From AWTP1-9 sp035703165 (lineage in GTDB: Bacteria; Bacteroidota; Bacteroidia; Chitinophagales; Chitinophagaceae), in the NCBI GenBank assembly GCA_035703165.1, contig DASSYR010000050.1:1-64000 (forward strand): 64,000 nt of DNA, read 5' to 3'. This document shows positions 27,386 through 35,889 of this stretch, piece by piece. Made by a program: the position numbers and the translations under genes. Numbering within the stretch: position 1 is the stretch's first letter; each line of letters opens with the position of its first letter. Under the pieces are notes generated by a model. The model worked only from the letters and a program-made list of their open reading frames with translations. It had not been told where the DNA came from and did not search any database.

Positions 27386-27754
27386 ATGGAAGAAGGAAAA
27401 CGACAAAAACAGGTGGCTGGAATTATTAATGAAGAATTGAACACCATTTTTCAGCGCATGGGTTTAAGTATGCTGGAAGGTGGAATGATTTCTATTGCAT
27501 CTGTAAAAATTACCCCTGATTTGCTGGAAGCGAGAATTTATCTGAGTCTTTTTCAGGTTAAAGACAAAAAATCAGTCATGCATAAAATTGAATCTAAGTC
27601 ATGGGAGATTAAAAAGGAATTGGCTGAACGTATTAAGCACCAGGTACGACGTATTCCGGAATTAAAGTTTTATGCAGACGACACGCTTGACCATGTTTTT
27701 AAAATGGAAGAGCTATTTAAGAAAATCCATAACGATAAAAAAGATATGGAATAA
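27386..27754 (+). CDS. rbfA: ribosome-binding factor A
   Basis: A 122-residue protein matching RbfA, which binds the small ribosomal subunit during 16S rRNA 5'-end maturation. It opens with basic residues and QVAGIINEELNTIF, contains ISIASVKITPDLLEARIYLS (the KH-like strand) and ends with RRIPELKFYADDTLDH, the best conserved block. It is divergent from the ABC exporter and 25 bp upstream of the LolC/E-like gene, so the two are probably co-transcribed. Confidence 0.95.
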   Translation: MEEGKRQKQVAGIINEELNTIFQRMGLSMLEGGMISIASVKITPDLLEARIYLSLFQVKDKKSVMHKIESKSWEIKKELAERIKHQVRRIPELKFYADDTLDHVFKMEELFKKIHNDKKDME

Positions 27755-27779
27755 TTTTATTTATTAAACTTTTATTGGT

Positions 27780-28997
27780 TTGTACAACACTTTTGCCTTA
27801 CGATACTTTAGAGCCAAAAAAAGTACTAACGCCATCAACATCATTTCCTGGGTAAGCGTTGTAGCTATTGCTGTTGGCGCAGCATCATTAGTATTGGTGT
27901 TAAGCGTTTATAATGGTTTTGAAGGTTTGGTAAAATCGCTTTATTCATCTTTTTATTCTGATATCAAAATTTCTCCTGCTGCGGGAAAAACAATTTTTGT
28001 TTCCCCTGAGCAATTACAAGCACTTTCTGACAACAGGTATATTGATTATTATACAAGAGTTACAGAAGAAAAGGCCGCTGTTATAAATGGCAATCATCAA
28101 ACGATTGTGATTATGAAAGGAGTGGATGATAATTATAACAAAGTAACAGGAGTAGCTGGAAAAATAGTAAGAGGAAAATTTAACCTTGGCACCAGTGAAA
28201 ACCCATACGCTGTACTAGGCGCTGGTGTGGAAGGATTACTGGATTTGAATACGATTAATAACATATATCAAATCACAACCTATCTGCCTAAAAAAGCAGT
28301 GGCGTCAAATGAGCCTTCAGCATCTTTGCCCCAGGGTAATATTTTGCCGGTGGGTACGTTCGCCATTCAGCAGGATTTTGATAACAAATATATCATTACA
28401 AACTTGCAGTTTATGAAAAGGCAAATGGGCTTTGCAGAAAACGAATATAGCGGGATTGAAATAAAGTTGAAAAAAGGAGTAAACACACGGGAAGCCAAAG
28501 AGAGTCTGAAAAAACAGTTCAATTATCTATTCAAGATAGAAGACCGTTATGAACAAAACAAAACTTTATACTCGGTAATGCAAGTAGAGAAATGGGTGAT
28601 ATTTGGCATACTTGCAATGATTTTAATAATAGCGGCTTTTAATATGATTGGGGCTTTAACCATGATTGTACTTGAAAAGAAGAAAGATATACAGGTTTTG
28701 CAGGCAATGGGCGCTGATCGTAATTTTATTAAAAAGATATTTTTAAGTGAGGGGATATTACTGGCTGGAGTGGGTGCCATTGCCGGCATGCTGCCAGCTA
28801 TTATCCTATGCTTATTACAGCAGAAATATAAATTCATTCCTCTTCAGGGTGATTCATTTGTTATAAATTATTACCCTGTAAAAATTTTAATGACCGATTT
28901 AATTACCATAGCTCTTACCATTTTTTTAGTGGCTTTATCTGCCTCCTGGGTGCCCGCCAACAAAGCAGCTAATCAGCCATTTGAGTTAAAGGTATAG
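27780..28997 (+). CDS. LolC/LolE-like ABC transporter permease (FtsX family)
   Basis: A 405-residue permease with the LolCDE layout: one N-terminal helix (about 22-45, with the NAINIISWVSVVAIAVG block), a large periplasmic MacB-like domain (about 50-265) and three C-terminal helices (about 270-395) forming the FtsX domain. LolCE-type proteins extract lipoproteins from the inner membrane. The start is TTG at 27780, chosen because the LYNTFALRYFRAKKS opening matches the family and an in-frame stop lies just upstream. No ATPase gene (LolD) is adjacent. Confidence 0.82.
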   Translation: MYNTFALRYFRAKKSTNAINIISWVSVVAIAVGAASLVLVLSVYNGFEGLVKSLYSSFYSDIKISPAAGKTIFVSPEQLQALSDNRYIDYYTRVTEEKAAVINGNHQTIVIMKGVDDNYNKVTGVAGKIVRGKFNLGTSENPYAVLGAGVEGLLDLNTINNIYQITTYLPKKAVASNEPSASLPQGNILPVGTFAIQQDFDNKYIITNLQFMKRQMGFAENEYSGIEIKLKKGVNTREAKESLKKQFNYLFKIEDRYEQNKTLYSVMQVEKWVIFGILAMILIIAAFNMIGALTMIVLEKKKDIQVLQAMGADRNFIKKIFLSEGILLAGVGAIAGMLPAIILCLLQQKYKFIPLQGDSFVINYYPVKILMTDLITIALTIFLVALSASWVPANKAANQPFELKV

Positions 28998-29046
28998 GCA
29001 GATACGAACCTGTGTGGGTATTATTGTTTGGTTGGGTAAAGTTGTT

Positions 29047-29883
29047 TTAATAGTCTCCCAATGTTTCAGGTAATTGAGCCAGGGCTTTTTGCAACTGTTC
29101 ATCATTGGGTGCTATTCCATGCCATTCATGGCTATTTTCCATAAAATCAACTCCCTTTCCCATTATTGTTTTCATCAAAATAACAATGGGTTTTCCTTTT
29201 CCTACAAATGTTTTAGCTTTTTCCAAGGTAGCCACCACTTCATCTATATCATTTCCTTTTTCCAAAAGCAAAACCTGCCAGTCAAAAGCAGAAAACTTAG
29301 CAACTAAATCCCCTACGTTCATAACTTTTTTTGTAGGGCCGTCAATTTGTTGTCCATTCCAGTCCACCGTAGCAATCAGGTTATCCACTTTATGATGAGC
29401 TGCAGCCATAGCCGCTTCCCATATCTGTCCTTCTTCTAATTCTCCATCACCATGTAAAGAATAAACAATATTTTTTTCTCCGTTTAATTTTTTGGTTATA
29501 GCAGCACCAATTGCTACACTCATACCCTGTCCCAAGGATCCCGAGGCAATTCTAACGCCGGGTAAATGCTCATGAGTAGCCGGATGCCCCTGAAGACGAG
29601 AATTTATTTGTCGAAAAGTTTTTAATTCAGTTATGGGGAAATATCCACTGCGGGCAAGTGTAGAATAAAAGGCTGGTGAAATATGACCGTTGGAAAGTAT
29701 GAATACATCTTCATTTACAGCATCCATGTTGAAACTGGGGTTATGCTGCATTACTTTAAAATAAAGTGCCGTTAAATAATCCGTGCAACCAAGGGATCCA
29801 CCCGGGTGCCCGCTTTGCACACCATGAACCATGCGCACGATGTCTCTACGTATTTGTGATGCTATATCCTTTAATTCAGCCAT
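29047..29883 (-). CDS. transketolase, N-terminal (cofactor-binding) half
   Basis: A 278-residue protein equal to the thiamine-diphosphate-binding part of transketolase: SGHPGGSLGCTDYL near the start, HGDGELEEGQIWEA with Mg-ligand Asp, and DWNGQQIDGP, ending at the usual domain boundary. Split transketolases consist of this half plus a separate pyrimidine-binding half. The partner gene is commonly next door, but here the downstream neighbour is the convergent LolC/E-like gene and upstream is the divergent WecA-like gene, so the C-terminal half must lie outside the window. Confidence 0.9.
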   Translation of the reverse strand: MAELKDIASQIRRDIVRMVHGVQSGHPGGSLGCTDYLTALYFKVMQHNPSFNMDAVNEDVFILSNGHISPAFYSTLARSGYFPITELKTFRQINSRLQGHPATHEHLPGVRIASGSLGQGMSVAIGAAITKKLNGEKNIVYSLHGDGELEEGQIWEAAMAAAHHKVDNLIATVDWNGQQIDGPTKKVMNVGDLVAKFSAFDWQVLLLEKGNDIDEVVATLEKAKTFVGKGKPIVILMKTIMGKGVDFMENSHEWHGIAPNDEQLQKALAQLPETLGDY

Positions 29884-30085
29884 TTTTTAAAAAATTGGGG
29901 CGAAACTAACGGTTTTTTTTAAGGCAACGGACAAACTTTTTCAACATAAATAGCGTTTATGTGGATGAAATGCTGGTTTTTCAAGTAGAATTACGATCAC
30001 ATTTTTTCAATATTTATCTTAAGTTCGCGGAGCAGTAAATTAGAGGAAGCAGCCAAACCTTTTCATAGCTTAAAAAACAAACTGC

Positions 30086-31219
30086 ATGGATCACGTCTTG
30101 ATTGGTATTTCAATTGCTTTTATTGTAACTTTTTACGCTATTCCTGTAATTATCAGGGTATCGGATATTAAAAAATTACATGATAAGCCAGATGAAAGGA
30201 AAGTACATACCTACCCTGTTCCTTTTCTTGGTGGTGTGGGTATTTATGCAGGGTTTTTATTAGCAATTTTAATTTCATCACCCGAACAGACTTCAGAACT
30301 TCAGTATTACATAGCGGCTTCTTTGGTAATTTTTTTCCTCGGACTAAAAGATGATGTTCTTGTTTTGTCTCCTTTTAAAAAATTTCTTGGCCAGTTGTTG
30401 GCGGCTTTCATTATTATCTATAAAGGCGGCATTCAAATTATGAGCATGCACGGTTTTATGGGATTTGACCAATTACCTGAGTTTTTCGGCTTGGTTCTTA
30501 GTTATTTTACAGTTATTGTGGTAATAAATTCTTTTAATTTAATTGATGGTGTGGATGGATTAGCGGGTACCTTGGGAATGTTTACGTCTGCTGTATTTGG
30601 AGTTTACTTTTTAAGTATGCATCAAATAACACTTGCGGTAATGGGGCTTTCATTATCGGGAGCTCTTGCGGCTTTTTTAATTTTTAATTATTCTCCGGCA
30701 AAAATTTTTATGGGTGATACCGGGGCCATGCTGATAGGGCTTATCAATGCGATTTTGGTAATTAAATTTATTAATACTGCCAATAACACAGATGGTGATG
30801 GTCCTCTTACAACTGCGCCAGCTATTGGATTTGCCATCCTAATGGTTCCTTTGTTTGATACATTGAGGGTTTTTTCCATTCGTATTTTAAATCGCCGCTC
30901 CCCATTTACTCCGGATAGGAATCATATTCATCATTTATTGCTTGATCGGGGAATGTCGCATAAGATGATAACGTTTACAATTGTGCTGGCAAATATTATT
31001 TTTGCTTTGATTGCCTACACTTTTCGTGAAATTGGCAACACCTGGCTTATTTTAGGGCTTATTAGCACAGGATTTTCCATTATCTCAATATTACTCTACA
31101 CCCGACCCAAAGCAAAACTACTTGCTACAGAAGCCCAATCGGGGGGCTCGGGAAAAACCAGCAAAAAAACAAAAATTATCCCCATCATCTCTCCCAAGCC
31201 AGCTGCTAATGATGAATAA
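30086..31219 (+). CDS. WecA/TagO-like polyprenyl-phosphate HexNAc-1-phosphate transferase
   Basis: A 377-residue polytopic membrane enzyme of the MraY/WecA superfamily. Motifs include DKPDERKVH (about 33-41), GLKDDVLVLSP with the Asp-Asp pair, NLIDGVDGLAG, FMGDTGAM and the cytoplasmic DRNHIHH that marks the WecA/TagO group and not MraY. It would transfer GlcNAc-1-phosphate, or a similar sugar, from UDP to undecaprenyl phosphate. The C-terminal 30 residues are a Lys/Ser-rich soluble tail. It could supply the lipid-linked sugar for the GT26 enzyme at 5.8 kb. Confidence 0.9.
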   Translation: MDHVLIGISIAFIVTFYAIPVIIRVSDIKKLHDKPDERKVHTYPVPFLGGVGIYAGFLLAILISSPEQTSELQYYIAASLVIFFLGLKDDVLVLSPFKKFLGQLLAAFIIIYKGGIQIMSMHGFMGFDQLPEFFGLVLSYFTVIVVINSFNLIDGVDGLAGTLGMFTSAVFGVYFLSMHQITLAVMGLSLSGALAAFLIFNYSPAKIFMGDTGAMLIGLINAILVIKFINTANNTDGDGPLTTAPAIGFAILMVPLFDTLRVFSIRILNRRSPFTPDRNHIHHLLLDRGMSHKMITFTIVLANIIFALIAYTFREIGNTWLILGLISTGFSIISILLYTRPKAKLLATEAQSGGSGKTSKKTKIIPIISPKPAANDE

Positions 31220-31230
31220 GTATTCATCTT

Positions 31231-31263
31231 TTTGTCTTTTTTGCAACTGATTAATTAGCTTTG
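31231..31263 (+). promoter_or_regulatory. promoter of frr
   Basis: TTTG at 31231-31234, a 21-bp spacer and TAGCTTTG at 31256-31263 make a complete Bacteroidota -33/-7 promoter, 18 bp before the frr ATG. Confidence 0.65.
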
Positions 31264-31281
31264 CTGCGCTAAATTTTTTTT

Positions 31282-31842
31282 ATGGTAGATATTTCAGCAT
31301 TGCTTAATGAGACAAAAGACCATATGCAAAAAGCTATTGCTCATTTGGAAGCAGAATTGGTAAAAATAAGGGCCGGCAGAGCAAATCCTCAAATGCTTGA
31401 TGGGTTGGTTGTAGATTATTATGGATCTCCCACCCCCATTAATCAGGTAGGAAATATAACAGTAATGGATGCACGAACTATTATAATTCAACCGTGGGAA
31501 AAAAATATGCTGCAGCCTGTTGAAAGGTCTATTATTGCGGCCAATATAGGTATTACCCCACAAAACGACGGTGTTCAAATTCGTTTGTTCCTGCCTCCCT
31601 TAACAGAGGAAAGAAGAAAAGAACTGGTAAAAAAAGTTAATAATGAAGGGGAGCACTCCAAAGTGGCAATCCGTAATATTAGACGTGATATTATTGAAAG
31701 GATTAAAAAACTATCAAAAGAGGGATTGAGTGAGGATGCTGCAAAAGATGCAGAAAAGGATGTGCAGGATATAACTGATAAATTTATAGTACAAATTGAA
31801 AAGCATCTTGAAGCAAAAGATAAAGAAATAATGTCTGTATAA
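31282..31842 (+). CDS. frr: ribosome recycling factor
   Basis: A full-length 186-residue RRF that, with EF-G, splits post-termination ribosomes. It contains the conserved KIRAGRANPQMLDGLVVDYYG segment (in part), INQVGNITVMDAR, QPWEKNML, NDGVQIRLFLPPLTEERRKEL and AIRNIRRD in the normal order for the three-helix bundle and hinge domain. It has its own promoter and is followed by a hairpin terminator. No tsf or pyrH is adjacent, unlike in many bacteria. Confidence 0.97.
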   Translation: MVDISALLNETKDHMQKAIAHLEAELVKIRAGRANPQMLDGLVVDYYGSPTPINQVGNITVMDARTIIIQPWEKNMLQPVERSIIAANIGITPQNDGVQIRLFLPPLTEERRKELVKKVNNEGEHSKVAIRNIRRDIIERIKKLSKEGLSEDAAKDAEKDVQDITDKFIVQIEKHLEAKDKEIMSV

Positions 31843-31863
31843 GCTTATACCTTTTTTGCAACA

Positions 31864-31897
31864 AACCGGTTATCTAAGCTAAATAACCAGTTTTTTT
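31864..31897 (+). terminator. intrinsic terminator of frr
   Basis: AACCGGTTAT (31864-31873) pairs with ATAACCAGTT (31883-31892) with one mismatch, followed by a T run to 31897. It also touches the end of the convergent EamA gene. Confidence 0.75.
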
Positions 31898-32780
31898 ACT
31901 GCTTGTTGGCTATGTAAACCCCCAGCAGTATAACTACAAGGCAGCTAATTTGTAAAAGTGTTATTTCTTCTCCCGCTATTAAGCCCCATCCAATTGCAAC
32001 AAACGGGATTCCATAAGTAACCAGGGACGAAAATAGACCGCCGGTACGCTTAACTAGTGCATAAAAAATTATAGAGGCAAAAGCAGTGCCTAATATGCCC
32101 AGAATGCATGAGAAAAGCGTAGATAATAAATAATCTTGCTGTAACAGTGGTAACGAAAAATAATTAGTGAAATACAAAACAGAAAGGGAGGCCGGAATTA
32201 AAGCCGAAAACCCTATGGCAGCTATTTGTAAAGAAGTGATTTCTTTAAGATGACGTTGAATAGTATTTACATTAATGCCATAAAACATAGTGGCTAATAA
32301 AATAAATAACGCATAGCCAATATACCCCAGGTTTTTATAACCATGAGAAAGAAAAAGGAGGGCACAACCGATAAAACCTACAACGACGCCTATTATTTTT
32401 CGAATACCGGCTTGGGTATTGAAAAATAAAGTTCCTATGGTGATTACAAATAAAGGAGTTAGTGCATTTAAAGTGCCAGCCAGGGCACTGTTTATTTTTG
32501 TTTCGGCTATACAAAATAAAAAAGCAGGGAAAAAACTTCCGAATAAAGCGGATATTAATATTAATTTAAAATGCTTAACGGAAAGATTTCTGAATTTATT
32601 TACTGCAACGGGCAAGAGTAAAACTCCCGCCGAAAGCATTCGTAACGCCCCTACATGAAAAGCTGTAAGTGTTGGAGCACCGTTTGCGTTAAACATGCCT
32701 TTTTTCATTAAAATAAAAGAGCTACCCCATATTAAACAAAGCCCTATAAAGATTGACCAATCCAACCATTTCGCTTTCAC
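31896..32780 (-). CDS. EamA/DMT-family permease
   Basis: A 294-residue protein with ten predicted membrane helices arranged as two five-helix EamA repeats; the first begins FIGLCLIWGSSFILMKKG, the second follows after about residue 145. Members export amino acids, nucleobases or other metabolites, and substrates cannot be predicted from sequence. The start at 32780 leaves 74 bp to the divergent ppk2 gene. Confidence 0.85.
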   Translation of the reverse strand: MKAKWLDWSIFIGLCLIWGSSFILMKKGMFNANGAPTLTAFHVGALRMLSAGVLLLPVAVNKFRNLSVKHFKLILISALFGSFFPAFLFCIAETKINSALAGTLNALTPLFVITIGTLFFNTQAGIRKIIGVVVGFIGCALLFLSHGYKNLGYIGYALFILLATMFYGINVNTIQRHLKEITSLQIAAIGFSALIPASLSVLYFTNYFSLPLLQQDYLLSTLFSCILGILGTAFASIIFYALVKRTGGLFSSLVTYGIPFVAIGWGLIAGEEITLLQISCLVVILLGVYIANKQ

Positions 32781-32786
32781 TAAAAA

Positions 32787-32794
32787 TAATTTTG
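32787..32794 (+). promoter_or_regulatory. possible -7 box for ppk2
   Basis: TAATTTTG, an exact TAnnTTTG match about 60 bp before the ATG at 32855, in the short divergent spacer. A matching -33 box was not found. Confidence 0.35.
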
Positions 32795-32854
32795 CGCAAA
32801 GTTGGGGATTTGTTTGAAAAGAATAGAATAATTTTAAATGTAAAGAATTTTAAA

Positions 32855-33604
32855 ATGGGAAAAATTAAGCTTAATGAAATAAGCACCCAGGCGCCAAAGA
32901 GTCTGGATAAAGAGGAAACTAAAAAAGAAACGATTAAAATTTTAAAAGACCTTGATGAACTACAGAATCTTTTATATGCAGAAGGTAAGCATTCTGTATT
33001 GGTGGTGATACAAGGGATGGATGGAAGTGGTAAAGATGGAGTAATACGCAAAGTGTTTGGACAATTAAATCCACAAGGAGTAACAGTAAAATCGTTTAAA
33101 GCACCAACTTTTGAGGAATTGGCTCACGATTTCTTGTGGCGGGCTCACGCCGCTGCTCCGGGGAGGGGAATGATTCAGATTTTTAACCGTTCACATTATG
33201 AGGATGTACTGGTAACTCGTGTTCATAACTGGTGTGATGATAAAACAGCTCTGGAAAGAATGAAGGCTATTAATGATTTTGAAAGTTTACTTCAACAACA
33301 TAATAAAACGCAAATACTTAAATTCTATCTTCATATATCACCTCGGGAGCAACACGAACGGTTAGTGGAAAGAATGAAAGATCCGGCTAAAATGTGGAAA
33401 TACAATGAAAAAGACTTTGAAGAAGCGAAACTATGGGATGTGTATATGAAAATGTATGAAGATTGTTTTTCTAATTGCGATGTTATACCCTGGACAATTG
33501 TGCCGGCCGATCAAAATTGGTATAAAGAATTTATAATAGCAAAAATGTTGGTTGATTTACTTAAACGATTGAATATGCGGTATCCGGGTTTTAAAAAAGA
33601 GTGA
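32855..33604 (+). CDS. ppk2: polyphosphate kinase 2 family
   Basis: A 249-residue single-domain PPK2. Walker A reads GMDGSGKDG, the lid region carries WRAHAAAPGRGMIQIFNRSHYEDV with the Walker B-type FNRSHYED, and AKMWKYNEKDFEEAKLW follows, all family hallmarks. These enzymes move phosphate between polyphosphate and nucleotides. The frame is open from 32753, but those 34 codons overlap the divergent EamA gene and lack similarity, so the ATG at 32855 is used. Whether it acts on AMP, ADP or GDP is not settled by sequence alone. Confidence 0.9.
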   Translation: MGKIKLNEISTQAPKSLDKEETKKETIKILKDLDELQNLLYAEGKHSVLVVIQGMDGSGKDGVIRKVFGQLNPQGVTVKSFKAPTFEELAHDFLWRAHAAAPGRGMIQIFNRSHYEDVLVTRVHNWCDDKTALERMKAINDFESLLQQHNKTQILKFYLHISPREQHERLVERMKDPAKMWKYNEKDFEEAKLWDVYMKMYEDCFSNCDVIPWTIVPADQNWYKEFIIAKMLVDLLKRLNMRYPGFKKE

Positions 33605-33722
33605 TATGTAATAACATGAAAACTTTATTTATTTCTGTTATTTATTTTTAATTTTATTCTATATATCCTGCCTTAGAAGAAACGGTTATTATTACATTAT
33701 ATCTAAACCTGAAATTAATTTT

Positions 33723-34091
33723 ATGGGACTTATTAAAGAATTTAAAGAATTTGCTTTAAAAGGCAACGTGACAGACCTTGCCATTGGTATAGTAATTGGC
33801 TCAGCTTTTAGTGCGATTGTGGGGGCTGTTGTTGATAGTATTTTAATGCCCGTTGTTGGCATAATTACAGGAGGAATAAACTTTGATTCTTTATTAATAA
33901 GAGTTGGAGAAGCAGAGTTAAAATATGGCATTGCAATCTCTGCTGCAGTAAAGTTTCTTATAATTGCAGCCTTTTTGTTTTTGATAATTAAAGCTATTAA
34001 CAAAAGAAAGAAAGAAACACCCCAGGCACCACCTGCGTTATCTTCTACCGATAAATTACTGACGGAAATAAGAGATTCTTTGAGGAAATAA
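33723..34091 (+). CDS. mscL: large-conductance mechanosensitive channel
   Basis: A 122-residue MscL that opens under membrane tension to release solutes in hypo-osmotic shock. The amphipathic N-terminus and first helix read KEFALKGNVTDLAIGIVIGSAF; the second helix is FLIIAAFLFLIIKAI, followed by a basic linker and a short C-terminal helix (LLTEIRDSL). Length and order match the family. It stands alone with no close operon partner. Confidence 0.96.
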   Translation: MGLIKEFKEFALKGNVTDLAIGIVIGSAFSAIVGAVVDSILMPVVGIITGGINFDSLLIRVGEAELKYGIAISAAVKFLIIAAFLFLIIKAINKRKKETPQAPPALSSTDKLLTEIRDSLRK

Positions 34092-34325
34092 CGGAACAAA
34101 ATACTGGTTCTTTATTTTCGATGAATTTAAAATTCTTTTTTACCCAGCTGTCAAATAGATAGGAATCGCCGGGTTTAAGTAATTTTTAAAAGTGGAATAC
34201 TTGGTAAAACGGTTGTAAACCGTACGCTCTGTGAGTATTGTAAGAGATTGAGTTTTTTGCTCGTTTATAGTTTATTTGTGTTTATTTTCTTACACTTTAT
34301 CGGTAACAAAAAGAAAAAATTAATG

Positions 34326-34333
34326 TAGGTTTG
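34326..34333 (+). promoter_or_regulatory. -7 promoter box of scpA
   Basis: TAGGTTTG, a TAnnTTTG match 46 bp before the scpA start. Confidence 0.45.
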
Positions 34334-34379
34334 CGCCTCTAACCTGAGAAGAAGTTTTATTTGAAAAGATAAATTTAGC

Positions 34380-35165
34380 TTGGTGAACACAACTACGTAT
34401 AATATAAAGTTATCTCAATTTGAAGGCCCTTTTGATTTGCTTTTATTTTTTATTGAGAGGGATGAATTGGATATATATGATATCCCCATTACTCGTATTA
34501 TTAAGGATTTTTTGAACTTTATTCACAGTGCTGAAAAGCTAAATATTGAGTTATCCAGTGAGTTTATCCTTTTTATATCAACATTGATGCGCATAAAAGC
34601 AAAAATGCTTTTACCACGTAAAGAACTGGATGCACAGGGGAATGAATTAGACCCGAGACAGGAACTCATTGATAAAATTCTTGAATACAAACGCTATAAA
34701 GAAGCTTCATTGCAGATGGCCGAAATGGAAGCCAGGCGTATGCAAATGCTTAAGCGGGGGAATGTTTTGAAAGAATTGATGCAAATAGGAGAGGAATCAG
34801 GCGAAGGAACTGAAATCCAATCCATTACCTTGTTTAAACTGATGAAAACGTTTGAGCGGGTGATGAAACGCATGCAGGAACGGGAGAACAGACCTGTACA
34901 TACAGTAGTGCAGTATAATTACACCATGGAAGATAGTAGAGATTACATGCTGGAGATGGTGCGAAAAGAAAAGGCGATATCCTTTGAAAAAATATTTGAC
35001 ATTTGTATAGATCGGATTCACGCCATATTCCTGTTTTTATCGTTACTGGAGCTTTCTCAGCAACGGTATATGACTATACTAACCGGAGAAGGGAAAAATA
35101 ATTTTATTGTGGAATGGAATGAAAATAGGGAAGAAGAGGTGGCGACTGAACTTGCAACACCATAA
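34380..35165 (+). CDS. scpA: segregation and condensation protein A
   Basis: A 261-residue kleisin that bridges SMC heads and ScpB in the chromosome-condensing complex. The N-terminal helix-turn-helix region reads FEGPFDLLLFFIERDELDI, then SSEFILFISTLMRIKAKMLLP, both diagnostic; the C-terminal winged helix has RIHAIFLFLSLLELSQQR. The start is either TTG at 34380 or the adjacent GTG at 34383, as no ATG is available. No scpB lies beside it. Confidence 0.92.
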   Translation: MVNTTTYNIKLSQFEGPFDLLLFFIERDELDIYDIPITRIIKDFLNFIHSAEKLNIELSSEFILFISTLMRIKAKMLLPRKELDAQGNELDPRQELIDKILEYKRYKEASLQMAEMEARRMQMLKRGNVLKELMQIGEESGEGTEIQSITLFKLMKTFERVMKRMQERENRPVHTVVQYNYTMEDSRDYMLEMVRKEKAISFEKIFDICIDRIHAIFLFLSLLELSQQRYMTILTGEGKNNFIVEWNENREEEVATELATP

Positions 35166-35410
35166 ATGTTTTTTTCTGAATTTTTGTCAAGTCTAATTTC
35201 AAAAGAACATTTTCCTGTATTTGTATCCGTGTTTCAATGGCTAAATGTAAAACAGGCATGTAGCTTACTTCCTATACATATTTCATTATAAGGTATTAAT
35301 TTCTAATGTTCTGTATTGTTACTCCCTATTCAGAAAAAAGCAATAAAAATTCTTTTACCGGCAAAAAAGTGGATAACTTGGTGAACAACTGGTGTATATT
35401 GTTGACCTAA
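35166..35410. other. gene-free AT-rich stretch with one DnaA-box-like site
   Basis: No gene seen. At 35369-35378 the sequence AGTGGATAAC is one base off the reverse DnaA box TGTGGATAA, and GGTGAACAA follows 11 bp on. A single imperfect box is not enough to call an origin. Confidence 0.35.
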
Positions 35411-35418
35411 TAAATTTG
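35411..35418 (+). promoter_or_regulatory. -7 promoter box of the candidate small RNA
   Basis: TAAATTTG, an exact TAnnTTTG match. Initiation 6-10 bp downstream would start the transcript at about 35425, just ahead of the closing stem of the proposed RNA. Confidence 0.5.
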
Positions 35419-35424
35419 GAATCG

Positions 35425-35592
35425 GCTTAAGCACAGTTGTATATTAGATTTACAATTGATGTAGCCCCTAAAAAGGCTAAATCAAGAAGGGAGGTAAACA
35501 GAATCTTTTGACAAGATAATGAAACTTCTCTGAAAGCATCGGGTTAGTAAGATACAGGCGAAAGTCGGTAGATAATAACTTGGTGCTTTTTT
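35425..35592 (+). ncRNA. candidate structured small RNA, about 165 nt, family not assigned
   Basis: The region has no credible reading frame but a coherent fold. The ends pair as AAGCAC (35429-35434) with GTGCTT (35583-35588), running straight into a T-rich tail. Inside are TAGCC/GGCTA (35462-35479); AGAAG/CTTCT (35485-35489 with 35525-35529) enclosing ATCTT/AAGAT (35503-35517); and GGC-GAAA-GTC (35557-35566). A promoter box precedes it at the right distance. A rod-like RNA closed by its ends with an internal bubble recalls 6S RNA in size, but no diagnostic sequence is seen; RNase P, tmRNA and SRP RNA do not fit. It may extend to the orphan terminator at 35793. Confidence 0.45.
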
Positions 35593-35792
35593 ATTTTGAG
35601 CAGTTTGCCTGGTGATTTTTTAAAAGTGTTATTCTTACAATTTTAAAAGCCCGAGAACTTTTAAACCTATTAATAAGCCGATACAGTTATTATGTGTTAT
35701 TAATTGCAGACATGAGAATTATGCAATTAAAGAAACCGACAATAAAAATGTGATATTGATTATTGGGGTTAGTTAAAAAGACCATCGAACAT

Positions 35793-35827
35793 AAAGCCAT
35801 CCTGTTAATGGGATGGCTTTTTATTTT
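35793..35827 (+). terminator. strong intrinsic terminator with no gene upstream
   Basis: AAAGCCATCC (35793-35802) pairs perfectly with GGATGGCTTT (35811-35820), loop 8 nt, then a T-rich tail. The nearest upstream coding sequence ends 630 bp before, so it must serve a non-coding transcript, possibly the candidate RNA or a second one in 35600-35790. Confidence 0.85.
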
Positions 35828-35889
35828 CCATTTATAAAATCCCTTAACTTCGTTTTTAAATTAGTTGCATAGCTAACTAAATTGTGTTT

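Noticed and set aside
35425..35592. RNase P RNA, tmRNA or SRP RNA as identity of the small RNA
   Set aside because: The conserved GAGGAAAGTCC of RNase P, the tRNA-like ends of tmRNA and the SRP tetraloop domain are all missing, and the length does not suit the first two.
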